A stretch of 64,000 bases of DNA from Micromonospora sp. DSM 45708 (GCF_039566955.1 NZ_CP154796.1:6944001-7008000), one strand, 5' to 3'; shown: positions 7,475 to 16,481, counted from the stretch's first letter. Translations and numbers: made by a program. The notes: generated by a model not told the origin, from the sequence alone.

Positions 7475-8644
7475 TCACTTGTCGATGTCGCCCACCACGA
7501 AGAACATCGACCCGAGGATGGCGATCAGGTCCGGCACCAGGCACCCGGGCAGCAGCGTCGACAGTGCCTGCACGTTCGCGTACGAGGCGGTGCGCAGCTT
7601 CAACCGCCACGGCGTCTTCTCGCCCCGGGACACCAGGTAGTAACCGTTGATGCCGAGCGGGTTCTCGGTCCAGGCGTACGTGTGCCCCTCGGGGGCCTTG
7701 ACGACCTTCGGCAGCCGGGTGTTCACCGGCCCGCCGATCCGGTCCACCCGGTCCAGGCACTGCTCGGCGAGGTCGAGCGACGCGTACACCTGGTCGAGCA
7801 GCACCTCGAACCGGGCGTGGCAGTCCCCGGCGGTCTTCGTCACCACCGGCACGTCGAGCTGGTCGTAGGCCAGGTAGGGCTCGTCCCGGCGCAGGTCGAG
7901 GTCGAGCCCGGAGGCGCGGCCGACCGGCCCGGACGCGCCGAACGCGGCGGCGTCGGCCGCGGAGAGCACGCCGACGCCGACGGTGCGGGCCAGGAAGATC
8001 TCGTTGCGGCGGATCAGGTGGTCGAGGTCGGGCATCCGTCGGCGGACCTCGCCGATGGCGGCGCGGGCGCGGCCGGTCCAGCCGGCCGGCACCTCCTCCT
8101 TCAGGCCGCCGACCCGGTTGAACATGTAGTGGATCCGACCGCCGGAGACCTCCTCCATCACCGCCTGGATGGTCTCCCGTTCCCGGAACGCGTAGAACAT
8201 CGGCGTGATCGCGCCGATCTCCAACGGATACGAGCCGAGGAACATCAGGTGGTTGAGCACCCGGTTCAGCTCGGCCAGCGCCATCCGCAGCCAGGTGGCG
8301 CGCTCCGGCACCTCCATGCCCATCAGCCGTTCCACCGCGAGCACCACGCCCAGCTCGTTGGAGAACGCGGAGAGCCAGTCGTGCCGGTTGGCGAGCACGA
8401 TGATCTGCCGGTAGTCGCGTACCTCGAAGAGTTTCTCCGCGCCCCGGTGCATGTAGCCGACGATCGGCTCGGCGGCGACGACCCGCTCGCCGTCGAGCAC
8501 CAGGCGCAGGCGCAGCACGCCGTGCGTCGACGGGTGCTGCGGCCCGATGTTGAGCACCATGTCGGTGCCGAGCTGCTCACCGCCGGCGCCGGTCCCGACG
8601 GTCAGTTCGCGGAGGTCGCCGGCGTCCGTGGTCATGCCCGTCAT
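7475..8644 (-). CDS. nuoD: Stand-alone NuoD paralogue (complex I 49-kDa subunit family)
   Basis: A 389-residue member of the NuoD/NDUFS2 family. Recognisable family stretches are [15 protein letters not shown] (33-47), [10 protein letters not shown] (63-72), [18 protein letters not shown] and [11 protein letters not shown] 8644 is chosen because it forms an ATGA overlap with the stop of the upstream methyltransferase gene; a second ATG at 8635 is possible. No other complex I gene is in the window, so this is probably not the copy in the main nuo operon; I recall such a nuoD2 in Streptomyces coelicolor in similar gene company. By ungapped alignment to mammalian NDUFS2 from memory, His41 equals His59, Arg67 equals Arg85 (methylated in mitochondria), Trp90 replaces quinone-site Tyr108 and Glu142 replaces Asp160. 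Whether it enters a complex I particle or has another redox partner is open. Confidence 0.92.
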   Translation of the reverse strand: MTGMTTDAGDLRELTVGTGAGGEQLGTDMVLNIGPQHPSTHGVLRLRLVLDGERVVAAEPIVGYMHRGAEKLFEVRDYRQIIVLANRHDWLSAFSNELGVVLAVERLMGMEVPERATWLRMALAELNRVLNHLMFLGSYPLEIGAITPMFYAFRERETIQAVMEEVSGGRIHYMFNRVGGLKEEVPAGWTGRARAAIGEVRRRMPDLDHLIRRNEIFLARTVGVGVLSAADAAAFGASGPVGRASGLDLDLRRDEPYLAYDQLDVPVVTKTAGDCHARFEVLLDQVYASLDLAEQCLDRVDRIGGPVNTRLPKVVKAPEGHTYAWTENPLGINGYYLVSRGEKTPWRLKLRTASYANVQALSTLLPGCLVPDLIAILGSMFFVVGDIDK

Positions 8645-9762
8645 CGTGCCAGAAGCGGGTCGAGGTCGACGCCGACCGGCTGCCACAGCCACCAGTGCCC
8701 GCCGAGGCCGGCCGGGTCGGTCAGCTCGGCCACCGCCGACGCCGCGGCCAGCGCCCGCAGGTAGCCGGCCGGGTCCCGGGAGGCCAGGCTCAGCGGCGGT
8801 CGCCCGCCGTCGGCCCCGAGCGCCCGCACCGCCGCCCGCTGCGACACCAGGGTGTACGCACACCGGGCGACCCGCTCACCGGCGGAGGCGACCGAGTCCA
8901 TGGCGACGTGCGCGGTCACGTCGCACGACCCGTCCGGCACCGGTGGCACCTGCCGTCCGTCCCGGTACCCGGTCAACGTCCCGTCCACCGGCCGCGACTC
9001 CCGCAGGTGCCCGTAGTCCACGGCCAGCGCCGCCCCCCGCCGCACCTGCCCCACGGCCTCCGCCCAGGCCTGGTCCCGCTCCCGCCCGATCTCCACCCGC
9101 CCCCACCCGCCCGGCTGCCCCCACCCGCCCGACCACCCGCGCTCGTCGCTGATCAAGGAGTTGGCGTCGCCGTTCGGTGTCGGGCCCGACGCGAACTCCT
9201 TGATCACGTGGGACGGCGGAGGCGGGAGCGGCCACCAGCGGGTGAGCCAGGCGGCGTCGGCGGGGGAGAGGGCAGGGCCGAGCGTCTCGCGGGCGGTGGC
9301 GGGGTCGACCAGGAGGTGGCGCCAGCCGTCGGGGGTGTGGGTGGCGACGTCCAGGGGGGTGTTGTCCAGCCACTCGGTCGCCAGCAGCAGGCCGGTGATG
9401 CCCGCCGGGATGTCGGGTCGCCACTCGATCTCCGCGGGCAGGTCGGCCGGGCGGGCGGCCTTCTCCACCGCGACGAAACGGATCCGCTCCGCCAGCGACG
9501 GCCCGGTGGGCGTCGCCACGACGGCCCCCAGCAACGCGCGGAGCAGCTCGGCCCGACCGGCGCCCACGTCGACCACGTCCAGCCGGGCGGGGTGATCGAG
9601 CGCGAGGTCGAGTGCGGTGAGGACGTGCCCGAGACACGACGCGAACACCGGGGACGCGTGCACGCTGGTGCGGAAGTGGGCGGCCGGGCCCCGACCTGCC
9701 ACGAAGAAGCCGTTCGGGCCGTACAGCGCGGCCTCCATCGCGTCGCGCCAGCGGAGCGCCAT
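8641..9762 (-). CDS. MidA/NDUFAF7-family SAM-dependent methyltransferase
   Basis: A 373-residue class I methyltransferase of the DUF185 (MidA/NDUFAF7) family. Visible are the N-terminal ALYGPNGFF pattern, motif [12 protein letters not shown] (residues ~63-73), the family's Glu-Leu-Leu-Asp-like motif as [11 protein letters not shown] (~128-138), and [20 protein letters not shown]. In mitochondria NDUFAF7 dimethylates Arg85 of NDUFS2; here the next gene, overlapping by 4 nt, is an NDUFS2 homologue, which makes it the natural substrate candidate. GAGGAATGAACTG upstream of ATG 9762 is the ribosome binding site. Between WWPL and [12 protein letters not shown] lies an unusual insertion of about 30 residues; its first ~19 (about 186-204) are the translation of a 57-bp palindromic repeat (9150-9206), followed by Gly/Trp-rich residues. 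Confidence 0.88.
   Translation of the reverse strand: MALRWRDAMEAALYGPNGFFVAGRGPAAHFRTSVHASPVFASCLGHVLTALDLALDHPARLDVVDVGAGRAELLRALLGAVVATPTGPSLAERIRFVAVEKAARPADLPAEIEWRPDIPAGITGLLLATEWLDNTPLDVATHTPDGWRHLLVDPATARETLGPALSPADAAWLTRWWPLPPPPSHVIKEFASGPTPNGDANSLISDERGWSGGWGQPGGWGRVEIGRERDQAWAEAVGQVRRGAALAVDYGHLRESRPVDGTLTGYRDGRQVPPVPDGSCDVTAHVAMDSVASAGERVARCAYTLVSQRAAVRALGADGGRPPLSLASRDPAGYLRALAAASAVAELTDPAGLGGHWWLWQPVGVDLDPLLAR
9150..9206. repeat. Palindromic repeat (copy A), inside a coding sequence
   Basis: Arms TGATCAAGGAGTTGGCGTCG and CGACGCGAACTCCTTGATCA pair with one mismatch around a ~17-nt centre. The same element occurs at 24099-24154 and 37837-37892. Here it is read in frame by the methyltransferase gene (residues VIKEFASGP...DANSLIS). 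Confidence 0.9.
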
Positions 9763-9816
9763 CAGTTCATTCCTCGTTCAGGGGGCGTCACCGTGCTGAC
9801 CCTACGGTGACCGGAC

Positions 9817-11094
9817 ATGAGACGAACCACGATTCCCGCGCTGGTCGCGGTGTCCCTGTTGCTGGCCTCGGCCCCGGCGGTGGCCGCGCCCACCGCCGAC
9901 GCCCCACGCCCGGTCCGCGCGGTGACGGAGACCCCCTCACTCTTCGACGACGAGGCCGGCGGCGACGCGGACGCCGACGACCCGGCGATCTGGGTGCACC
10001 CGACCGACCGGGCCGGCAGCCTGGTCATCGCCACCGCGAAGAACGGCGGCCTGCGGGTGTACGACCTGCGGGCACGCGAGCGGCAGGCGGTGGCGACGCC
10101 ACCGGCGCCGGGGCCGGACGACGAGGCGGGCCGCTTCAACAACGTGGACCTGGTGGCGGGTTTCCGGCTGGGCGGGCGTTCCGCTGATCTGGCCGTGGTC
10201 ACCGACCGGGGACGCGACCAACTGCGCTTCTTCCGGATCGACGGGCGGACCCGGATGCTCACCGACGTGACCGCCCCGGATGTGCCGTTCGTGTTCAGCG
10301 CGGACCAGGCCGAGGTCAACGAGCAGCGCACCGCCTACGGGCTGGGCACGTACGTCGACGCCACCGGCGCCGCGTACGCGGTGGTGAGCCGGCGCAGCAC
10401 CCCGGAGGTGGGGCTGTTCCGGCTGGTGGAGCGGGCCGGACGGGTCAGCTACCGGCCGGTCGACCGGCTGGTGCTGCCGTCGACGTTCACCCTGCCGAAC
10501 GGGGCCACCTGGTCGCCGTGCACCGACCCGGGCGACGGCCCGCAGGTCGAGGGGACCGTGGTGGACCCGGACACCGGTGTGGTCCACCTGGCCCAGGAGA
10601 AGGTCGGTCTCTGGCGTACCCGGCTGGTCGGTGGCCGGTTCGTCGGCGCCCCGCGGTCCGTCGAGCGGGTCCGTGAGTACGGCGTGCCGGCCACCTTCGA
10701 CGCCGAGGAGGACGACTGCGTGACCGACTACGCGGCCGACCCCGGCTTCGGCGGCCGGATCGCCCAGGACGTGGAGGGGCTGACCATCCACCGGACCGGA
10801 CGGTCCACCGGCACCCTGATCGTCTCCAGCCAGGGTGACGACACCTTCTACACCTACGACCGGCGTACCGATCGGCCCATCGGCCGGTTCGCGGTGGTCG
10901 ACGGGCGCGTGGACGGCTCGCAGGAGTGCGACGGCGCGGCGGTGACCGCCACCCCGCTGCCCGGTTATCCGGGTGGCCTGCTGGTGGTGCACGACGGCCG
11001 GAACACCCCGGAGTCGGCCGACGGGGACGGCGGGGCCCGGCCCGACACGAACTTCAAGTTCGTCGACGCCGGTTTCCTCCGCTCCTCGCGCTGA
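9817..11094 (+). CDS. Secreted beta-propeller phytase (3-phytase family)
   Basis: A 425-residue exported enzyme predicted to remove phosphate from phytate. ATG 9817 opens a Sec-type signal peptide (MRRTTIPALVAVSLLLASAP, cleavage near AVA-AP at about residue 24). The mature part has the beta-propeller phytase hallmarks: DADDPAIWVHP (~52-62), GGLRVYDL, NNVDLVAGFRLG, YGLGTYVD, EGTVVDPDTGVVHLAQEKVGLW and IAQDVEGLTIH, containing the acidic Ca2+-binding residues of the family. Length fits the family. It stands alone, with no phosphate regulon genes nearby; no Pho box was evident to me in the 54 bp upstream, which also hold the 5' end of the divergent methyltransferase gene. Confidence 0.92.
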   Translation: MRRTTIPALVAVSLLLASAPAVAAPTADAPRPVRAVTETPSLFDDEAGGDADADDPAIWVHPTDRAGSLVIATAKNGGLRVYDLRARERQAVATPPAPGPDDEAGRFNNVDLVAGFRLGGRSADLAVVTDRGRDQLRFFRIDGRTRMLTDVTAPDVPFVFSADQAEVNEQRTAYGLGTYVDATGAAYAVVSRRSTPEVGLFRLVERAGRVSYRPVDRLVLPSTFTLPNGATWSPCTDPGDGPQVEGTVVDPDTGVVHLAQEKVGLWRTRLVGGRFVGAPRSVERVREYGVPATFDAEEDDCVTDYAADPGFGGRIAQDVEGLTIHRTGRSTGTLIVSSQGDDTFYTYDRRTDRPIGRFAVVDGRVDGSQECDGAAVTATPLPGYPGGLLVVHDGRNTPESADGDGGARPDTNFKFVDAGFLRSSR

Positions 11095-11240
11095 CCGGGC
11101 GGAACGGGGTCGCCGTGTTCATCAGCGGCGGCCCCCTCGGCGCGGGCGGTGAAGGTTTTCACACCTTCTTGTTCCGCCTCCCTGGCCGCGGCGCATACTT
11201 GCCATCGACCGGTACCCCCTTCGAGGACTGGATCGCTGCC

Positions 11241-12170
11241 ATGAGCGCACCGCTGCGCCCGCGGGCCCACCGCGCCCCGCTCGCCTTTCCCCGTACCCTC
11301 ACCGTCGGTGTGCTCGGCGCCGGCCGGGTCGGCGCCGTGCTCGGCGCGGCGCTCGCCGCCGCCGGTCACCGGGTGGTCGCCGCGTCCGGCGCGTCCGGCG
11401 CCTCGCGGGCCCGGCTGGCGTTGCTGCTGCCGCAGACCCCGCACCGTGCCGCGCCCGCCGTGGCGCGCGCCGCCACCGACCTGCTGATCGTGGCGGTCCC
11501 CGACGACGTCCTGGCCGGGGTGGTCGCCGAACTGGCCGCGAGCGGCGCGCTGCGCCCCGGCCAGGTGGTGGCGCACACCTCCGGCGCGCACGGGTTGGCC
11601 GTGCTCGCGCCGGCCGCCGAGGCCGGCGCCCGGCCGCTCGCGCTGCACCCGGCGATGACCTTCACCGGTACGCCGGACGACCTGTCCCGCCTGGCCGGCA
11701 GCTCCTACGGGGTGACCGCCCCGGCCGAGCTGCGCCCGTTCGCGGCCCGGCTGGTGGCGGACCTGGGCGGCGTGCCGGAGTGGGTGGGCGAGGCGGACCG
11801 GCCGCTCTACCACGCGGCGCTCGCGCACGGCGCGAACCACCTGGTGACAGTGGTCAACGACGCCGCCGACCGGCTGCGTGACGCCGGGGTGGACCGGCCG
11901 GAGAAGGTGCTCGCCCCGCTGCTGCGCGCCGCCCTGGAGAACGCGCTGCGGCTGGGCGACGACGCGCTGACCGGCCCGGTGTCCCGGGGCGACGCGGGCA
12001 CCGTACGCCGGCACCTGGACCGGCTGGCCGCGACCGCGCCGGAATCGGTGCCGGCCTACCTGGCGTTGGCCCGACGGACGGCGGACCGCGCGGTCGCGGC
12101 GGGCCGGCTGCGCCCGGCGGACGCGGCGCCGCTGCGGGACGTGCTGGACGGGATGGAGGTGGCGGCGTGA
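11241..12170 (+). CDS. Rossmann-like and DUF2520 domain oxidoreductase
   Basis: A 309-residue protein with an N-terminal NAD(P)-binding fold (VGVLGAGRVGAVLGAALAAA, residues ~18-37) and a C-terminal helical DUF2520 domain (from about residue 150: ALHPAMTFTG, YHAALAHGANHLVTVVNDA). The architecture resembles ketopantoate reductase-like and ProC-like dehydrogenases, and it sits directly before panC and panD. A role in pantothenate synthesis, such as supplying the ketopantoate reductase step, is suggested by context but not shown. ATG 11241 starts shortly before the Rossmann motif. It stops at GTGA (12167-12170), where two copies of the 62-bp junction repeat begin. Confidence 0.85.
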   Translation: MSAPLRPRAHRAPLAFPRTLTVGVLGAGRVGAVLGAALAAAGHRVVAASGASGASRARLALLLPQTPHRAAPAVARAATDLLIVAVPDDVLAGVVAELAASGALRPGQVVAHTSGAHGLAVLAPAAEAGARPLALHPAMTFTGTPDDLSRLAGSSYGVTAPAELRPFAARLVADLGGVPEWVGEADRPLYHAALAHGANHLVTVVNDAADRLRDAGVDRPEKVLAPLLRAALENALRLGDDALTGPVSRGDAGTVRRHLDRLAATAPESVPAYLALARRTADRAVAAGRLRPADAAPLRDVLDGMEVAA

Positions 12171-12290
12171 GCGCGAGGAGCGAGTCGGGTTCGCGAGCCG
12201 CTCGGTCGCGAGCCGAGGGAGGTACGGCGTGAGCGCGAGGAGTGAGTCGGGTTTGCGAGCCCCGCAGTCGCGAACTGAGGGAGGCACGGC
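12167..12290. repeat. Two tandem 62-bp junction repeats between the DUF2520 gene and panC
   Basis: Units 12167-12228 and 12229-12290 each begin GTGAGCGCGAGGAG and end GAGGGAGG(T/C)ACGGC; the next GTG, at 12291, is the panC start. Each unit thus carries a GTGA and a ribosome binding site. The spacing of exactly 62 places the panC start where a third copy would begin. Homologous to 3248-3306 and the inverted copies at 50476-50594. Confidence 0.9.
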
Positions 12291-13136
12291 GTGACGGTGG
12301 GCGTGCTGCACACGCGTAAGGAGTTGGCGGCGGCCCGCGCCGGGCTGACCGGCACGGTCGGGGTGGTGATGACCATGGGCGCGCTGCACGCGGGGCACGA
12401 GACGCTGCTGCGGGCCGCCCGGGAGCAGGCCGACCACGTGCTGGTGACGATCTTCGTGAATCCGCTCCAGTTCGGCCCGAACGAGGACTTCGACCGCTAC
12501 CCGCGCACGCTCGACGCGGACCTGGAGATCTGCCGCCGGGCCGGGGTGGACCTGGTCTTCGCGCCCCCGGTGAACGAGATGTATCCGGAGGGACAGCCGA
12601 CGGTGCGGCTCGACCCGGGCCCGCTCGGCGAGGACCTGGAGGGCCTCAGCCGGCCCGGCTTCTTCCACGGGGTGCTCACCGTGGTCATGAAGCTGCTCCA
12701 GCTCACCCGCCCGGACCTGGCCTTCTTCGGCGAGAAGGACTACCAGCAGCTCACCCTGGTCCGCCGGATGGTCCGCGACCTCGACGTGCCGACCGGGATC
12801 GTCGGCGTGCCGACCGTACGCGAGCCGGACGGCCTGGCGTTGTCCAGCCGCAACCGTTACCTCTCCGCGTCGGAGCGGCGGGCCGCGTTGAGCCTCTCCG
12901 CCGCGCTGCGCGCCGGTGCGGCGGCGGCGGAGCGGGGTGACGACGCGGGCGCGGTGCTGGCCGCCGCCCACCGGGCGTTCGACGCGCCGGGGGCCCGCCT
13001 CGACTACCTGGTGCTCACCGACACGAACCTGGAGCCCGGCCCGGTCTCCGGCGCGGCCCGGCTGCTGATCGCCGCCTGGGTGGGCGCCACCCGCCTGATC
13101 GACAACGCGGCGATCCACCTCGCGCCGCGTCCCTGA
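12291..13136 (+). CDS. panC: Pantothenate synthetase
   Basis: A 281-residue cytosolic enzyme that joins pantoate and beta-alanine using ATP to give pantothenate. Family motifs are clear: [15 protein letters not shown] (residues ~24-38, containing the HxGH nucleotide-binding motif), [41 protein letters not shown] and the KMSKS-like [11 protein letters not shown] (~182-192). GTG 12291 is preceded by GAGGGAGG contributed by the junction repeat, so this gene's ribosome binding site lies inside a repeat. panD follows 30 bp downstream. Reading upstream through the repeat as an N-terminal extension would be wrong. Confidence 0.97.
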   Translation: MTVGVLHTRKELAAARAGLTGTVGVVMTMGALHAGHETLLRAAREQADHVLVTIFVNPLQFGPNEDFDRYPRTLDADLEICRRAGVDLVFAPPVNEMYPEGQPTVRLDPGPLGEDLEGLSRPGFFHGVLTVVMKLLQLTRPDLAFFGEKDYQQLTLVRRMVRDLDVPTGIVGVPTVREPDGLALSSRNRYLSASERRAALSLSAALRAGAAAAERGDDAGAVLAAAHRAFDAPGARLDYLVLTDTNLEPGPVSGAARLLIAAWVGATRLIDNAAIHLAPRP

Positions 13137-13166
13137 CCCCACCACGAAATGCGGAAAGGCACCCCG

Positions 13167-13595
13167 ATGCTCCGGACCATGCTCAAGTCGAAGATCCACC
13201 GGGCCACGGTGACCCAGGCCGACCTGCACTACGTCGGCTCGGTGACCGTGGACGAGGATCTGCTGGACGCGGCGGACCTGCTCCCCGGCGAGCAGGTCGC
13301 GATCGTGGACGTCACCAACGGCGCCCGGCTGGAGACGTACGTGATCCCGGGTCGCCGGGGCAGCGGCGTGATCGGCATCAACGGTGCCGCCGCGCACCTG
13401 GTGCACCCCGGTGACCTGGTCATCCTCATCTCGTACGGGCAGATGGACGACGCCGAGGCCCGGACCTGGCAGCCCCGGGTGGTGCACGTCGACGCCGACA
13501 ACAGGGTCGTCGACCTCACCGCCGACCCCGCCACGGCCGCCCCCGGCACCGCCGGCGCCCCCATCCCCAACCCCCTGGCCGCCGCCCTGACCTGA
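13167..13595 (+). CDS. panD: Aspartate 1-decarboxylase
   Basis: A 142-residue pyruvoyl-dependent enzyme making beta-alanine from aspartate for pantothenate synthesis. The self-cleavage site is visible as [12 protein letters not shown]: Gly24-Ser25 is the processing bond that yields the pyruvoyl group. [20 protein letters not shown] is the standard N-terminus, so ATG 13167 with GGAAAGG upstream is preferred over an ATG 18 nt earlier. The last ~20 residues are a Pro/Ala-rich tail typical of actinobacterial PanD. Confidence 0.97.
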   Translation: MLRTMLKSKIHRATVTQADLHYVGSVTVDEDLLDAADLLPGEQVAIVDVTNGARLETYVIPGRRGSGVIGINGAAAHLVHPGDLVILISYGQMDDAEARTWQPRVVHVDADNRVVDLTADPATAAPGTAGAPIPNPLAAALT

Positions 13596-13628
13596 CCCGT
13601 CCCACCCCCGCGCCCGCCCCGCCCCCGC

Positions 13629-13695
13629 GATCTTGCGGTTGGTGTCCTTCGTTCGTCCGGTTCGCCCCGTTCGTCGGGGCGGAAACCGCAAGATC
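13629..13695. repeat. Inverted repeat between panD and the next gene
   Basis: Arms GATCTTGCGGTT (13629-13640) and AACCGCAAGATC (13684-13695) are perfectly complementary. Nested inside is a smaller GC hairpin (CGCCCC...GGGGCG). It may act as a terminator for the DUF2520-panC-panD unit, or belong to a dispersed palindrome family; only one copy is in the window. Confidence 0.75.
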
Positions 13696-13742
13696 GGCGG
13701 ACGGGGGGCGGGGCAGGGGTCGGGTCGGGGCGGGCGCGGTCT

Positions 13743-13771
13743 GTTACCGGAAGGTCATTTTCGGCTACCCT
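13743..13771 (+). promoter_or_regulatory. Candidate promoter of the lipoprotein gene
   Basis: GTTACC (13743-13748), a 17-bp spacer and TACCCT (13766-13771) lie 45 bp before the ATG at 13817. The same TACCCT hexamer is the -10 proposed for carD. Prediction by eye. Confidence 0.35.
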
Positions 13772-13816
13772 GGGCGGGCCGTCGGAATCGACGGTCGTCG
13801 GGCTGGGGGAGGCGCG

Positions 13817-14710
13817 ATGGGCCGTGCGATGCGCAGCCTCGTCGCCGCGGTGGTCGCGGGCGTGATGCTGGCCGGGTGTGCCTCGTCGGGCGGGGTGGAC
13901 GGGGATCTCGCCGACGACTGGCCGGCGCTGGGTGCTCCCGGGCCGTTCACGCCGGTGGCCGGCGTCTGCCAGGTCGCCGACTTCACCCCGACCGTGGGTC
14001 TGGCCGGCTACGCGCCGGTCGGCTGCGACCTGCCGCACCGGGTGGAGACGGTGCACGTCGGTGCGTTCACCGTCGACCGGGCCACCCCGCCGGCGCTCAC
14101 CTCGCCGGAGCTGCGTACCGCGTTCGCCGAGTGCGACACCCGGGCCCGCGGCTACGTCGGCGACGACTGGCGTGCCGGCCGGCTCCGGCTGGCCGTGGCG
14201 ACGCCCACCGGCACCGGGTGGACGGCCGGCTCCCGCTGGTTCCGGTGCGACCTGACCGAGCTGAACACGACCGAGGCGGCGGCCACCGTGGTGACCCGGA
14301 CGGGCAGCCTGCGCGACGCGCTCAGGCAGCCGTCCCGGCTGCGCCTGGGCTGCCAGCGCACCGGGCAGGACCGGCGGCGGGTGCAGACGCTCACCCAGGT
14401 CGACTGCGCGACGGCGCACGACGCCGAGTTCGTCGGCGTGTGGGTGGCACCGGACCGGCCGTACCCGAGCCGGCCGGCGGACTGGGCCCCGCTCTACGCC
14501 GGCTGCTACACCGCCGTCGCGCGCTGGACCGGCGTGCCCGCCGACGCGGTGCTGCCGTACCGCAGCGACGTGGTGGTCCGGCCGCCCGGCGCCGGCCGCT
14601 GGGCGGTCGGCGACCGCGGGGTCCGCTGCTACCTGTGGCTCAGCCACCGCAAGGTGAGCGTCTCGTTGAAGGGCGCCGGCCCGGCCGGGATGCCGGTCCG
14701 GACGAGGTAG
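13817..14710 (+). CDS. Septum-formation-family lipoprotein
   Basis: A 297-residue exported protein. ATG 13817 after GGGGGAGG opens a lipoprotein signal with lipobox LAGC (Cys21). The mature part has two similar halves. Each contains a Cys-rich pattern in which a short CQVADF or CQRTG-type strand is followed by CDLPHRVETVHVG (~77-89) or CATAHDAEFVGVW (~197-209), and later a Cys before the end of the half. This C...C.xxHxxEvxG pattern fits the 'septum formation' domain (related to DUF4190-linked proteins) found in actinobacterial cell-surface proteins. The even number of cysteines suggests disulfides. It interrupts the pan and nad genes and has its own likely promoter; a metabolic role is not implied. 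Confidence 0.75.
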   Translation: MGRAMRSLVAAVVAGVMLAGCASSGGVDGDLADDWPALGAPGPFTPVAGVCQVADFTPTVGLAGYAPVGCDLPHRVETVHVGAFTVDRATPPALTSPELRTAFAECDTRARGYVGDDWRAGRLRLAVATPTGTGWTAGSRWFRCDLTELNTTEAAATVVTRTGSLRDALRQPSRLRLGCQRTGQDRRRVQTLTQVDCATAHDAEFVGVWVAPDRPYPSRPADWAPLYAGCYTAVARWTGVPADAVLPYRSDVVVRPPGAGRWAVGDRGVRCYLWLSHRKVSVSLKGAGPAGMPVRTR

Positions 14711-14771
14711 CCGGAACCACTCGTCCCGCCCCCGCCGCCCGGGACGAGGATGCTTCGGGTTGACTGTGCTC

Positions 14772-16481
14772 ATGGACCTTCCCACGGTCGACCTGCCGGT
14801 CCTGCCCCGGCTGCTCGCCGCGCCCGCGCCCGGTTGGGTGGAGACCACCGACGTGATCGTGGTCGGCTCCGGCGTCGCCGGGCTGACCGCCGCGCTGCAC
14901 CTGCGTGAGGCCGGCCTGCACGTCACGGTCGTCACCAAGGTCGACATCGACGAGGGCTCCACCCGCTGGGCGCAGGGCGGCATCGCCGCGGTGCTCGACC
15001 CGGCGGACAGCCCGGCCGCGCACGCCCACGACACCGAGGTGGCCGGCGTCGGCCTCTGCGACCCGGCGACGGTGCGGGTGCTGGTGGAGGAGGGCCCGAC
15101 CCGGCTGCGCGAGTTGATGCGGATCGGGGCGGAGTTCGACCGCAACCCGGACGGCTCCCTGATGCTCACCCGGGAGGGCGGTCACCGGGCCGACCGGATC
15201 GTGCACGCCGGCGGCGACGCCACCGGCGCGGAGGTGCAGCGGGCGCTGCACGCCGCGGTGCGCCGCGACCCGTGGATCCGGCTGGTCGAGCACGCGCTGG
15301 TGCTGGACCTGCTGCGCGCGCCGGGAGACGGGCCGGGTGGGCTCGGACCGGCCTGCGGGATCACGCTGCACGTGCTCGGCGAGGGCAGCGAGGACGGCGT
15401 CGGCGCGATCCTCGGCCGTGCGGTGGTGCTGGCCACCGGCGGGATGGGGCAGGTCTTCGCCGCCACCACCAATCCGGCGGTCTCCACCGGCGACGGGGTG
15501 GCGCTGGCGCTGCGCGCCGGCGCGGCCGTCACCGACCTGGAGTTCGTGCAGTTCCACCCGACCGCGCTGATCGTGCCGGCCGGCGGGCCGGACGCCGGTC
15601 TCGCGCAGCAGCCGCTGGTCTCCGAGGCGCTGCGGGGCGAGGGCGCCCACCTGGTCGACGGCGACGGCAAGCGGTTCATGGTCGGCCAGCACGAGCTGGC
15701 CGAGCTGGCCCCCCGGGACGTGGTGGCCAAGGGCATCCACCGGGTGCTCCTGGCCACCGGCGCGGAGCACGTCTTCCTGGACGCGCGGCACCTGGGCGGC
15801 GACTTCCTGGCCCGGCGGTTCCCGACCATCGTGGCGTCCTGCCTGGCCATCGGCGTGGACCCGGCGACCGACCTGATCCCGGTCGCGCCGGCCGCCCACT
15901 ATGCCTCCGGTGGCGTCCGGACCGACCTGCACGGCCGCACCTCGATCCCCGGCCTGTACGCCTGCGGCGAGGTGGCCTGCACCGGCGTGCACGGCGCCAA
16001 CCGGCTGGCCAGCAACTCGCTGCTGGAGGGGCTGGTCTTCTCCCGGCGGATCGCCGAGGACATCGCCGCCGGCCTGCCCGAGCAGGCCCGACCGGCGGAG
16101 ACCGGCGCCTGGGTGGGTGGGCCGGGCCGGCTGGTGCCGGCGGCGGGCACGCCGGAGCTGCAACGGGCGATGACCCGGGGCGCGGGCGTGCTCCGCTCGG
16201 CGGAGACGCTGGCCGCCACCGCCGACACGCTCCGCGCGCTGGGCGAGGGGCGGGGCGTGCCGCGTACCGCCGACTGGGAGGCGACGAACCTGCTCACCGT
16301 GGCGTCGACGCTTGTCGCCGCCGCGTACGCCCGGCAGGAGACGCGGGGCTGCCACTGGCGGGAGGACCACCCGGTGGCCGACGACCGGTGGCGGGGGCAC
16401 CTGGTGGCCGGGGTGGGCCCGGACGGGCGGCTCGCCGAGCGGTGGGAGAACCCGCCGGCCTCGCAGACGCGAACGTCGTGA
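14772..16481 (+). CDS. nadB: L-aspartate oxidase
   Basis: A ~570-residue flavoprotein that oxidises aspartate to iminoaspartate, the first step of de novo NAD synthesis. The FAD-binding motif VIVVGSGVAGLTAALHL lies near the N-terminus, followed by DEGSTRWAQGGIAAV, the GGHRADRIVHAGGDATG region, FVQFHPTAL and RTSIPGLYACGEVACTGVHG. Start choice is uncertain: ATG 14772 is used, but in-frame GTG 14766 and TTG 14760 are closer to the GAGGA at 14745. It precedes nadC by 16 bp. A quinolinate synthase gene (nadA) is not in the window. Confidence 0.95.
   Translation: MDLPTVDLPVLPRLLAAPAPGWVETTDVIVVGSGVAGLTAALHLREAGLHVTVVTKVDIDEGSTRWAQGGIAAVLDPADSPAAHAHDTEVAGVGLCDPATVRVLVEEGPTRLRELMRIGAEFDRNPDGSLMLTREGGHRADRIVHAGGDATGAEVQRALHAAVRRDPWIRLVEHALVLDLLRAPGDGPGGLGPACGITLHVLGEGSEDGVGAILGRAVVLATGGMGQVFAATTNPAVSTGDGVALALRAGAAVTDLEFVQFHPTALIVPAGGPDAGLAQQPLVSEALRGEGAHLVDGDGKRFMVGQHELAELAPRDVVAKGIHRVLLATGAEHVFLDARHLGGDFLARRFPTIVASCLAIGVDPATDLIPVAPAAHYASGGVRTDLHGRTSIPGLYACGEVACTGVHGANRLASNSLLEGLVFSRRIAEDIAAGLPEQARPAETGAWVGGPGRLVPAAGTPELQRAMTRGAGVLRSAETLAATADTLRALGEGRGVPRTADWEATNLLTVASTLVAAAYARQETRGCHWREDHPVADDRWRGHLVAGVGPDGRLAERWENPPASQTRTS

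Noticed and set aside
12167..12290. N-terminal extension of PanC through the junction repeats
   Set aside because: 62 bp is not a multiple of three, and PanC homologues start at the residue encoded at 12291.
10965..13691. 908-codon open frame on the minus strand across the DUF2520-panC-panD region
   Set aside because: It lies antisense to three clearly homologous genes and encodes Arg/Gly/His-rich sequence without recognisable motifs; long antisense frames are expected at this GC content.
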